Below, in pieces: positions 9,263 through 17,275 of a DNA stretch of 64,000 bases. The DNA is from Pseudomonadota bacterium (GTDB lineage: Bacteria > Pseudomonadota > Gammaproteobacteria > JAADHS01): assembly GCA_021821045.1 (NCBI GenBank), contig JAKACW010000010.1, positions 20,537 through 84,536 of the forward strand, in the 5' to 3' direction. The notes under the pieces are model-generated. The model searched no databases, was not told where the DNA came from, and saw only the letters and a program-made list of their open reading frames with translations. A program made the position numbers and the translations under genes. Within the stretch, counting starts at the first letter, position 1. Each line of letters starts with the position of its first letter.

Positions 9263-10066
9263 ATGACACAGACCTGGTTGGACCCAACCCCTGCCGCGAC
9301 GGGACGCATTTCCGCGTCGCCCGTCCTGGATGAAACAGGGAATACACCGGACATCGCACTGCGAGACAACGAGCCATGTCTGTGCGGCAGCGGCGACCCG
9401 TTCGAAGTCTGCTGCGCTTCCCGCGAATCGCCGCGCAAGCCTCCGTACGGCGTGTTCGTGTTCGAGAACTATCTGGACGCCGACAGCGCCCGCGAATGGA
9501 TTGAATACGCCGAGCAGTGCCGCAGACAGCGCCTGTTGGTGATCGATCAGAATGCATCCACGCCCGACAACATTGTCAAGGTCGAGGACAGCCGCCGCGT
9601 GGCAGAGCGGGTCGATCTTGGGACCCGACACGCGCAACTTAACGAGTTAGTGGCAAAGGCGTACGTGGATCTGGCCGACCGCTGCTTTGGCCGGTCATTG
9701 GATTGGTACGAAACACCGGAGCTGATGCGCTATTCCCCCGGCGGCTTCTACGTCAAGCATGCCGATAGCCAGAACTTCAATCCGTCGACACAAAGCTGGA
9801 CCAAGGTCATCGACCGCGATTTGAGTTTGCTGATCTATCTCAACGACGATTTCGAGGGCGGCGCGCTGCATTTCAACCGCTTCAACTATCGCTTGCAGCC
9901 CAAAGCGGGCATGGCGGTGATCTTCCCGTCGGACAGTCGCTACGTTCATACCGCGGAAACGGTCACACGAGGCACACGCTACGCCGTGGTAAGTTGGGCC
10001 TCGGTGCGCGGGGTGCCCAAGATTGCCGCAAAACCGCCCGTACCGGCGATATTCCTCGACCGCTGA
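9263..10066 (+). CDS. SEC-C motif plus 2OG-Fe(II) dioxygenase (prolyl 4-hydroxylase-like)
   Basis: A 267-residue protein. Residues 38-51 form a SEC-C zinc knuckle (PCLCGSGDPFEVCC; Cys39, 41, 50, 51). The rest is a P4H-type double-stranded beta-helix: iron ligands His166 and Asp168 in YVKHADSQN, distal His229 in RYVHTAE, and the 2-oxoglutarate-binding Arg239 in GTRYAVVSW. The family hydroxylates prolines, or other residues, in proteins. Complete active-site residues suggest a working enzyme. The ATG at 9263 is the first in frame but has no clear ribosome site; the frame is open further upstream with only a TTG at 9158. It diverges from the proline-rich microprotein and is followed by another SEC-C protein, a likely functional group. 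Confidence 0.82.
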   Translation: MTQTWLDPTPAATGRISASPVLDETGNTPDIALRDNEPCLCGSGDPFEVCCASRESPRKPPYGVFVFENYLDADSAREWIEYAEQCRRQRLLVIDQNASTPDNIVKVEDSRRVAERVDLGTRHAQLNELVAKAYVDLADRCFGRSLDWYETPELMRYSPGGFYVKHADSQNFNPSTQSWTKVIDRDLSLLIYLNDDFEGGALHFNRFNYRLQPKAGMAVIFPSDSRYVHTAETVTRGTRYAVVSWASVRGVPKIAAKPPVPAIFLDR

Positions 10067-10076
10067 CCGCTTGACC

Positions 10077-10156
10077 GTGGGAGCGGATCATTCCGCGATA
10101 AGCCGAGCGATGGCGATAAAGCCGGCGAAGAATCGCGGTAGGAAACCGCTCCCACA
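10077..10156. repeat. REP-like inverted repeat
   Basis: Full 80-base unit just after the dioxygenase stop codon: head GTGGGAGCGGATCATTCCGC, spacer, tail ending AAACCGCTCCCACA. Confidence 0.9.
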
Positions 10157-10174
10157 ATGAGAAGCCTGGTTCGT

Positions 10175-10255
10175 TGTGGGAGCGGATTATTCCGCGATGA
10201 GTCGGGCTACGGCGCCAAGTTCGGCGAAGAATCGCGGTACAAAACCGCTCCCACA
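10175..10255. repeat. REP-like inverted repeat
   Basis: Second full unit in tandem with the one ending at 10156. The tail is slightly diverged (GGTACAAAACCGC). The pair fills the gap between the convergent dioxygenase and sulfotransferase-like genes. Confidence 0.9.
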
Positions 10256-10285
10256 CATGTTAATTCAGCGCTCTAGCGGAGCGCA

Positions 10286-11470
10286 TCATCTCGCGTTTAA
10301 CGCCCCCGGCAGACCGGGCTCCGGATACTCAATCCCTAACAGCCCACGGGCAAATATCTCCGCCGCGTCAATCTCGCGAGCAAACCTTGCGCGAAGCTTG
10401 GCCACGTCTTGTTCGCGCTGCTGGGGACTATATTTGAACTCCGTGTTTTTCGAATACACGCCGAACAGTTCGGCGACAACCGCGTCCCGATCCACACCCG
10501 GCAGCGGCGCCAAATCGAAGAATTTGCCGCACGCCGCCACCATCGTCGTCGGCGCACGCAGCATGCGATTGAAATCGAGACAGCGCACCCGCGTCGGTGC
10601 GAATTCGAACGCATCTAAATACAACGCGAGGTTGTAGGCCCAATACACCGCCGCCATCTCCGCATAAAGCTGAACACCCAAGTCAAATCGCGCGCCGTCG
10701 TTGAACCGTTGTGCCGCCGCGTCGCGGACCATGCGAAAGCGATCGCGCAGCCACGGCCGGCGGTTTTCCGCTTTGAGGCAAGCAGCAACGAACTCATCCA
10801 AAGGCGTGTACATGAACAAAATCGGCACGTCCGCCTGCCAGCGCAGCACGGGCAGCATCAGCTCGTTGGCATAGTCGTTGGCCTTCACCACCGCCGATTG
10901 AGTTTCACTGTAGCGGCGCGACAGCAAGCGCATTGCCCGACCCAGCCATACGACGCGCTCCTCGTCGGAGACGTCCGCCGAGCGTCCATAAAACATGACG
11001 TTGCCCAAAATGTCCGGTTCGCGCAGCGGCACGCTATCGAATGCGCCCGCCAACGCTTGCGACATTAACGTCGAACCGCAGAATGCGGTGTGAAATATCA
11101 TTGGCGTGGGCCGCCACTGCGTTGCATCGGCGATGGCCGCGAACCGCGGCAAATCCATGTCGAGCGCATACTTGCCGATGATGCGCGCCGAATCGAGAAA
11201 CACGCTGTCCCGATACCACCGAGGCGACATTTTCACGAGTCGAGCAGACGCGGCGGCGAAATCGATCCGGACGGGAAAGATGTCGGGAACAGAATCCATA
11301 GCATCCAAACTGGCGACGACGGACGGCGTCAGCTGCCCAACCTCGATCGCCCCTCCGGCCGTCACCCGCCCCCGACTCGCCGGGACGTCAGTTTCCGCCG
11401 CGCCGCAACAAACCGCATAGGTCAGCCCGCTCCCGCAAGGACAGTCCGAGTGTGCCGCGATGGATTCCAT
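10286..11470 (-). CDS. SEC-C motif plus P-loop sulfotransferase-like protein
   Basis: 394 residues. A SEC-C knuckle opens the protein (CPCGSGLTYAVCC; Cys10, 12, 21, 22), matching the knuckle in the neighbouring dioxygenase. Near residue 130 is HTAFCGSTLMSQAL, which fits the 5'-phosphosulfate (PAPS) P-loop of the broad sulfotransferase/TPST superfamily, followed by an all-alpha/beta domain of appropriate length. If active it would transfer sulfate to a hydroxyl, amine or tyrosine. The gene converges on the dioxygenase gene. Because two different modifying enzymes share this rare N-terminal knuckle, I infer a common partner or substrate. Kinase-like P-loop activity is an alternative reading. 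Confidence 0.7.
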   Translation of the reverse strand: MESIAAHSDCPCGSGLTYAVCCGAAETDVPASRGRVTAGGAIEVGQLTPSVVASLDAMDSVPDIFPVRIDFAAASARLVKMSPRWYRDSVFLDSARIIGKYALDMDLPRFAAIADATQWRPTPMIFHTAFCGSTLMSQALAGAFDSVPLREPDILGNVMFYGRSADVSDEERVVWLGRAMRLLSRRYSETQSAVVKANDYANELMLPVLRWQADVPILFMYTPLDEFVAACLKAENRRPWLRDRFRMVRDAAAQRFNDGARFDLGVQLYAEMAAVYWAYNLALYLDAFEFAPTRVRCLDFNRMLRAPTTMVAACGKFFDLAPLPGVDRDAVVAELFGVYSKNTEFKYSPQQREQDVAKLRARFAREIDAAEIFARGLLGIEYPEPGLPGALNAR

Positions 11471-11569
11471 GGCCGCAGTTTAGCGCGGAGTACTGGATCG
11501 CGCGACGTCGCCGGCGCGGCTTGACTTGCCCACCCGTCCCCATTACAGTTGGCCCGCGATGTAAACATG

Positions 11570-11780
11570 TTGTTCGGGTGTTCCCTGGTGAAAACCACGG
11601 AATGAAACGGGAAGTCGGTGCGCGCGCCTTAGGGCCGCAATCCCGACGCTGCCCCCGCAACGGTAAACGAGTGAAGATTTATCAGCACGCCACTGTTCGC
11701 ACGCGAATGGGAAGGCGATAAATCGGCGATTGATTTTACAGAAATATCAAACGCCTCTCGTGAGCCCGGAGACCGGCCCA
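11570..11780 (+). promoter_or_regulatory. Cobalamin (adenosylcobalamin-type) riboswitch
   Basis: Contains the conserved elements in order: GGTGAAAACCACGGAATGAA, GGGAAGTCGGTG, GGGCCGCAATCCCGACGCTG, CCCCCGCAACGGTAA and, at 11762-11777, the B12-box variant AGCCCGGAGACCGGCC. Spacing and order match the cobalamin riboswitch family. It sits about 195 bases upstream of btuB in the same direction. The expected effect is repression of btuB when B12 is plentiful. Exact 5' and 3' limits are approximate. Confidence 0.93.
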
Positions 11781-11812
11781 AACGACACGGAGCCCGTGAC
11801 GCATTGGCATGC

Positions 11813-11835
11813 TGTAGGAGCGGATTTATCCGCGA
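11813..11835. repeat. REP-like half element in the riboswitch leader
   Basis: Variant head TGTAGGAGCGGATTTATCCG between the B12 box and btuB. It is self-complementary (GCGGAT/ATCCGC) and can also pair with CGCGGAT at 11847-11853, so it may take part in the expression platform. Confidence 0.65.
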
Positions 11836-11973
11836 TCCCGTGCCCGCGGATCACGCGCTTCACCGAGGTGTTGCGGAGGGCGACACGGGAATATCCATTC
11901 CTAATCCTTCTCCGCGATAACAACAATCACAGTCATGCAGCGCGGGTGAGCGCCGCAGAAGAAGGACTTTCAC

Positions 11974-13908
11974 ATGCCCGTCAGAAGTCGTCCCATTCAG
12001 TGGGGACTCGCCGCTGTTTCGTTGTTCAACGTACTTTCCATTGCCCAAGCCCAAGATGCCGAGGTCTTCATCACGGCGCAGCGTTTCGCGGCCAGCATCG
12101 ATACCGCGCCGGTCAACGTGACCGTGCTGTCGGAAAATGACATCGCCAAGAGCGGCGCGTCCAATGTGGCGCAACTGTTAAGCACCGAAGCGGGTATTCA
12201 TGTGCGCGATCTGTTCGGCGTCGGCGGCGCGAAAGCGTCGGTCGACATGGGCGGATTTGGCGCGACCGGCAGTCAAAACGCCCTGATCCTGCTCAATGGA
12301 CGGCGCTTGAACGATGTCGATGTGAGCGGCGCCAATTTGTCGCTGATCGCGCTGAATAACGTGGCCCGCGTGGAAATCATCCATGGCAGCGGCACCGTAC
12401 TTTACGGTGATAACGCGGTCGGCGGCGTCATCAACATCGTCACCAAGAGCGGCCTGGACAGCAGCGCCTCTTCCGCCAGCATCACGGCCGGTTCTTTCAA
12501 CACGCTGCGAGGCGAGCTGTTGGCGCGCGGCAAACGCGGCGATGACGGCTGGTTGGTCAGCGCCGACCTACACGGCAGCGACGGCTATCGCGACAACAGC
12601 GGGTTCGAAAACGGCGCTCTCGCCGGCGAGTGGACCCGATTGAACGGCGAGAATCTATGGGGCGCGCGCTTCGACGCCGGCAAGGAAGACTTGGAACTGC
12701 CCGGCGCACTCAACGAGCCCGAGTATGAAACCGATCCGACGACATCCAGCACGTCGGGCATTGAACACGCGAACCAGGATCAGTTCAGCGTCGAGGGCTT
12801 CCTCAATGGCCCGATGGTTGCCGGTGAGTTGGCCTATCGCCAGAAGGATCAGCACGCCAAGCTGTTCGGCACCACCGACGCCACGCTCAAAACGTTGTCC
12901 TTTACGCCGCGAGCCCGGCGCACTTACGGCAAGCATCAACTCATCGCCGGCATCGATCTTTACCGCAGCGAGCTGGAAACCAAAGCCGACTTCACCACCT
13001 CGATCAACACCAGCGCTGCGGATCGGGATTCGTATGGCCTCTACTTGAGCGACACCGTATCGCTCTCCCCCAACATTCAGGTGCAATTGGGCTGGCGTAG
13101 CCAGCGGGTCAGCCTCGATGTTCGCAATCGTGACGAGCTGACGGGCACGGTGACGCCGAGCAATAGAGCCGATGACCTCGAAGGCTGGGATGTAACGCTT
13201 AACTTCACCCCAAACAAACAGTTGAGCGGCTATGTGCGGGCAGCGCGCAGCTTCCGCGCCCCCGTGCTGGATGAAATCTGGAGTTATTTCGGCGGAGCCA
13301 TCACATTGATCGACCCGCAAAAAGGCGATCACTGGGAGGCGGGCGCGCGTTATAACTGGACAGCCACCACGACGTTCGATCTGACTCTGGCCCGCATCGA
13401 TAACGAGCGCGAGATCGGTTTCGATCTCGATACGTTCAGCAACGTCAATTTGGATCCGACGCGTCACGACAACGCGCGGCTCGGCCTGACCACGCAGGTT
13501 ACCGATCGTACACGAGTGCGCGCATCGTACAGCTATCAAGACGCAACCTTCCGCAGCGGCACCTATGCCGGAAAAGCGGTGCCGGAAGTGCCCGAATCCC
13601 GCGCTGCCCTCAATATCGATCATACGCTGCAAGACAAATGGGTTGCCATTTTCGGCGTGAATTACGTCGGCAAGCGCCATTTCGGCAACGACTTCGCCAA
13701 CGTCGGCAAGCAGATGTCCGACTACACTTGGGTAACGGCCGCGCTGGACGGGCAAGAGGGACCGTGGCACATGCGGTTGTCCATCGACAATCTGTTCGAC
13801 GAGGACGCCGCGGATCAAGGCTTCTACAACAGCTTCGCCGCCAATCCCTACTACTACTATCCATTGCCCGAGCGCAGCTACGCGTTGCGCGTGACGCGAG
13901 ACTGGTGA
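11974..13908 (+). CDS. btuB: TonB-dependent outer-membrane vitamin B12 receptor
   Basis: 644 residues: signal peptide ending IAQAQDA, an N-terminal plug domain with the DNAVGGVINIVTKSG motif, and a 22-strand-type barrel ending in an aromatic residue (RVTRDW). Length and plug motifs fit BtuB. The riboswitch directly upstream and the coupled tonB gene downstream support cobalamin rather than iron as ligand. Translation starts after AAGGA eight bases upstream. The stop codon overlaps the tonB start (ATGA), indicating translational coupling. Confidence 0.93.
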   Translation: MPVRSRPIQWGLAAVSLFNVLSIAQAQDAEVFITAQRFAASIDTAPVNVTVLSENDIAKSGASNVAQLLSTEAGIHVRDLFGVGGAKASVDMGGFGATGSQNALILLNGRRLNDVDVSGANLSLIALNNVARVEIIHGSGTVLYGDNAVGGVINIVTKSGLDSSASSASITAGSFNTLRGELLARGKRGDDGWLVSADLHGSDGYRDNSGFENGALAGEWTRLNGENLWGARFDAGKEDLELPGALNEPEYETDPTTSSTSGIEHANQDQFSVEGFLNGPMVAGELAYRQKDQHAKLFGTTDATLKTLSFTPRARRTYGKHQLIAGIDLYRSELETKADFTTSINTSAADRDSYGLYLSDTVSLSPNIQVQLGWRSQRVSLDVRNRDELTGTVTPSNRADDLEGWDVTLNFTPNKQLSGYVRAARSFRAPVLDEIWSYFGGAITLIDPQKGDHWEAGARYNWTATTTFDLTLARIDNEREIGFDLDTFSNVNLDPTRHDNARLGLTTQVTDRTRVRASYSYQDATFRSGTYAGKAVPEVPESRAALNIDHTLQDKWVAIFGVNYVGKRHFGNDFANVGKQMSDYTWVTAALDGQEGPWHMRLSIDNLFDEDAADQGFYNSFAANPYYYYPLPERSYALRVTRDW

Positions 13909-14657
13909 TGCAAACAATCGCAGCCGACAATGGAACACCCACGGCACCCGCTTCGAAGCGGATGCTGTGGTGGTTCGTGGCCTTGTCGGTCGCGCTGCAT
14001 GTCTTGGTGTTGGCGCGATGGCAAATGGATCGACCGCGAGTGGCATCACTTGACCCGACGCTGGACGTCACGTTGCTCGACCAGCAAGCGGCGTCAACCC
14101 GCGACAATCTCCCCTCGCCTCAATTCGACGAAGGTCACGACGGGCGTGCCAAGGAGACTAGTGTCGAGCAAACATCGCCAGCTCGTCGACTCAATCGTGC
14201 TGAGCAACCCACGCCGAAAGCGCCGGCTACCCCGGCGATTGCTCAGAACGACGCGCGCCCTGCTGCTGGCGTCGACAAACCAAACACAGCCCATTCTTCC
14301 GCGATAAACCGCTTGACCCCATCACCTTTGCCAGCCTCTGCCCCAGCAAGCACAATGACGCCGTTGAACCGCGACGAACTGCTGCAGCGCATCCAACGCC
14401 GGCTGGCCCTGTTGCGCGACTATCCGCCGCTGGCCCGGCGGCGCGGCTGGGAAGGCGACGTCCACCTCACCTTTCGCGTCACCGAACACGGCGCGATCAA
14501 CGCCGTGCGCGTGGCGCTTTCCTCGGGATTCAAATTGCTCGATGACAACGCCGTGTATGCGCTAAAACAGATTCGCGATCTCGTCGCCGGGGAAGAAATC
14601 ATCGATCAATCCCACGATCTGAGCCTGGCGGTGCGCTATCGGTTGATCGACGGTTAG
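13908..14657 (+). CDS. tonB: TonB energy-transducing protein
   Basis: 249 residues. An inner-membrane anchor (MLWWFVALSVALHVLVLA, residues 20-37), a long Pro/Ala-rich periplasmic linker, and a C-terminal TonB domain with YPPLARRRGWEGDV and the terminal YRLIDG. The start codon overlaps the btuB stop by the shared A in ATGA, so it is probably dedicated to energising this B12 receptor, using ExbB/ExbD encoded elsewhere. Regulation is presumably through the same riboswitch transcript. Confidence 0.92.
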   Translation: MQTIAADNGTPTAPASKRMLWWFVALSVALHVLVLARWQMDRPRVASLDPTLDVTLLDQQAASTRDNLPSPQFDEGHDGRAKETSVEQTSPARRLNRAEQPTPKAPATPAIAQNDARPAAGVDKPNTAHSSAINRLTPSPLPASAPASTMTPLNRDELLQRIQRRLALLRDYPPLARRRGWEGDVHLTFRVTEHGAINAVRVALSSGFKLLDDNAVYALKQIRDLVAGEEIIDQSHDLSLAVRYRLIDG

Positions 14658-14659
14658 AA

Positions 14660-14725
14660 ATCGCGGAATGATCCGCTCCCACAATGACGACATGCACGAC
14701 CGTGGGAGCGGATTATTCCGCGATT
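14660..14725. repeat. REP-like inverted repeat, tail-to-head arrangement
   Basis: Two half elements in the reverse order to most copies, forming a 24-bp stem with a short loop immediately after the tonB stop codon. It could act as a transcription terminator or mRNA-stabilising structure for btuB-tonB. Confidence 0.85.
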
Positions 14726-14734
14726 CCCAATCAG

Positions 14735-14977
14735 TCAGCCGCCTTTGCCATACACCCGCCGCGCCGCGTCCAACGCATCGCAAATCGTCCGCACGCCCTC
14801 CAGAATGCGCGGCGAGTGGCGGGCAATCAAATCGGCCGGCACGACATAGAACTGCTGGTTCTTAACCGCCGCAACGGTCGTCCATTTCAGCCACGGCTCG
14901 CGCCAGTGGGTCGTGTCTCCCTCCACTGAATGACGCATGATCACTTGCGGATCGCGCACGATGACACCTTCGCGATT
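14735..14977 (-). pseudogene. btuF 3' fragment (left direct repeat of the island)
   Basis: Encodes the last roughly 80 codons of BtuF (from REGVIVRDPQ to the stop) and nothing upstream of them. It matches the 3' end of the intact btuF at 33109-33350 with only about seven amino-acid changes across 74 shared residues. Homology stops abruptly at 14977, after which unrelated sequence leads into the FGE-fold gene. It sits next to tonB, where a full btuF would be expected, so it looks like the displaced original 3' end left after an insertion. No start signal precedes it and it is presumably not functional. Confidence 0.88.
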
Positions 14978-15033
14978 CCATTTTTGGAACGCGGGAATTC
15001 AAGACTCTTGTTCGTCCAGCCGCTACGGGCGCG

Positions 15034-16995
15034 TCACAAATCTCGGGCCAAACGTATACCGAAAGCATGTGAAATGAAACTCTCGAGTTCCCACGTCCGT
15101 TTGGCTGAGCGCACGCTAATGGGGGTGTTGTCCCACGTACCGCCGCGCACCACGTGGCGATTGCAATCGCCCCCATCGGCGTCCAACCACGCCGACCCAT
15201 CGACCGGAGCGTTCTGGTAATTTTCATGCCAACAGTCCGCAGTCCATTCCATCACATTGCCCAGCATGTCATAGAGATAGAAAGCGTTAGCCCCATAACT
15301 ACCCACTTTCGCGGTACCGTATCCGACACCATCGTCACAATTGTGCGCGCTCGAACTCGGATTATTGACGTCCTTAACGTTCGCATACGTACAGGCCCGA
15401 TCAGGGTTATTTCCCCAAAAGCGGGCCGAAGTGGATCCGGCGCGGGCAGCATATTCCCACTCCGCTTCCGTCGGTAACCGATACACTTTCCCGGTTTGTT
15501 CGTTTAGCCACGAAATATATTGTTGTGCGTCATTCCAACTGATACACGTCACGGGGGACTGGGGCGTCTGCGCGAAATCGGGATCGCGCCAATCCTTGTT
15601 CAGCCGAATGGCCCACACGGGCGGCGTTCCCCTGATTCTGCAGCCGAGACCTCCTTCGGCATCGGTCTCGTACGCCGTTGCGTTGACAAATCTTTCGAAG
15701 TCGCCAACGGTTAACTCGAACTGACTCAACGCGAACGATCTCTTGATCGTTACGGGGTGCTGCGGTTCTTCACCGGCTTCGTGACCACCCTCGTCGACGG
15801 TTGAACCCATCAAAAACCGACCCGGCGGCAACGCGACCATTTTGGGCCCCAGCGAACTATCCCCGCTCAACACATCCTGAAAAACAGTAAACTCACCGGC
15901 TACGATCACAACCTGCAAGGATTCCACGTCGCTGGCACCCCGCCCGTCGGTCACGGTCAAAGTTACGGTGTACGTCCCCGGCGCGAACGCATGGCCAACC
16001 TCCGGGCCCTCCGCTTCAGTACCATCGCCGAACGACCACCTGTAGCTGGTGAGGCTTCCATCGGGATCCTGAGAGTCGGTTCCGCTAAATTGTAGAATTT
16101 CGTTTGCCGGACCTTCGATGGGCCCATTTATGACTGCCGTAGGCGCACGGTTCGCGGGAATGGTCGAAAATGAAAAGCTATGCGGCTCAGGTAATGACGC
16201 TCTGTTGAATGCCTCCAGGCGTTCATCGATAGAGACGGTGTAACGAACACCTTCCCGCCACCCGCCATTTGATATTAACGTTGCCGTCAATCCATCGCTC
16301 GATAGCTCAACGCTGGCCCACTCTACGATGCCGGTGTCATCGCTCAACGTAAAAAATTGAGGCTGAAGGTTTTCGGGCAGTAAACGTTGCGAGAACTGCA
16401 CTTGTATTTTACCTGTGGGATCGACATTTTCGGCGCCCGCGGCCGGATCGGATGAAACGACGCCCAGAACAAGTTCGGGCGGAGGCGAACTCCCTGGCGA
16501 GAGTGGCGGCTCGCACCAGGGGCTTCCATTGGAGACTTCCGTCAAATTGTCGATTTCATCCCCGTCACTATTCCAATTGCTTTTCAGTGCGTCGAAAGAC
16601 GCCATCGCTGTGCCGCCACTTTGGACGACCACCAACGATGTGGTGCTTTGCGTCCCGACTCGAACGCGATCCTCACCACCACAACCAACTGCGTAGTAAT
16701 GAGTTAACCTCAATTGGTACTCGCCCGGTGGGAGCGATAAGCGACCGCGAACACGCGCGTTGCTCGCGTCATATCCTAAGTTTTCGAGCGGATGGACCCT
16801 GATTACGCGTCCTTCGTTATCGAGCACTTCGACTTCGATGGATAACTCGGTTCCGTTGCCAACGGAAACAGCCCTCGACATTGCTGGGGATAGGGGCACT
16901 TCAATTTCCGTGGCGCTCTCGGTCCCTGGCGAATCGCAACCCGCGAAAGCCAGCGACGCGCAAGCCGCCAAAAATCGGCGCCGGTTACATGGCAT
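15034..16995 (-). CDS. Lipoprotein with Ig-like, PKD and FGE/sulfatase-modifying-factor-fold domains
   Basis: About 653 residues from ATG 16995. The N-terminus (CNRRRFLAACASLAFAGC) combines a twin-Arg stretch with a lipobox, so it is probably a lipoprotein. Then come a region with NSDGDEIDNLTE, an Ig-like (Big_5-type) domain near 185-285, a PKD domain near 290-370 (YRWSFGDGT), and a C-terminal FGE-fold domain (ALPPGRFLMGST to the end) with YRLPTEAEWEYAARAG and LGNVMEWTADCW. The motif following VVRGGTW lacks the Cys pair of true formylglycine-generating enzymes, so it is more likely a binding or structural use of the fold. It faces the caspase gene divergently. Confidence 0.85.
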   Translation of the reverse strand: MPCNRRRFLAACASLAFAGCDSPGTESATEIEVPLSPAMSRAVSVGNGTELSIEVEVLDNEGRVIRVHPLENLGYDASNARVRGRLSLPPGEYQLRLTHYYAVGCGGEDRVRVGTQSTTSLVVVQSGGTAMASFDALKSNWNSDGDEIDNLTEVSNGSPWCEPPLSPGSSPPPELVLGVVSSDPAAGAENVDPTGKIQVQFSQRLLPENLQPQFFTLSDDTGIVEWASVELSSDGLTATLISNGGWREGVRYTVSIDERLEAFNRASLPEPHSFSFSTIPANRAPTAVINGPIEGPANEILQFSGTDSQDPDGSLTSYRWSFGDGTEAEGPEVGHAFAPGTYTVTLTVTDGRGASDVESLQVVIVAGEFTVFQDVLSGDSSLGPKMVALPPGRFLMGSTVDEGGHEAGEEPQHPVTIKRSFALSQFELTVGDFERFVNATAYETDAEGGLGCRIRGTPPVWAIRLNKDWRDPDFAQTPQSPVTCISWNDAQQYISWLNEQTGKVYRLPTEAEWEYAARAGSTSARFWGNNPDRACTYANVKDVNNPSSSAHNCDDGVGYGTAKVGSYGANAFYLYDMLGNVMEWTADCWHENYQNAPVDGSAWLDADGGDCNRHVVRGGTWDNTPISVRSAKRTWELESFISHAFGIRLARDL

Positions 16996-17275
16996 ATCTA
17001 TTCTATCTCGGTCGTTGACGCACAAACGCATCGATCGTAACGCTGACATCTGTTGAGATCAAAAATTACCATTATCATGTCGATTGTCAATGCACTGTCC
17101 GCCACCGGGGTCAACCGTTGCTGGCCCGTCAGGGATCGCCATGTAACACGCATAACTTTTTGCCGGTCGCAGACGAAATACGACGCAACGATCGGCCCGA
17201 CGCCCTCGGCGCGACTCCGCGCCTTGTGACCGGCCGAAGATACGGCTATATCTTTAAATTTGGAGGGGGCGTTGC

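Noticed and set aside
9190..9330. Short ORF starting ATG at 9190 behind a GCAGGAG site, in another frame overlapping the dioxygenase start
   Set aside because: The product has no recognisable feature and would overlap the dioxygenase gene; kept only as a possible leader peptide.
15034..16995. True formylglycine-generating enzyme activating a sulfatase
   Set aside because: The catalytic cysteine pair is missing and the only sulfatase-like gene in the window (4495) lacks the CxPxR target motif.
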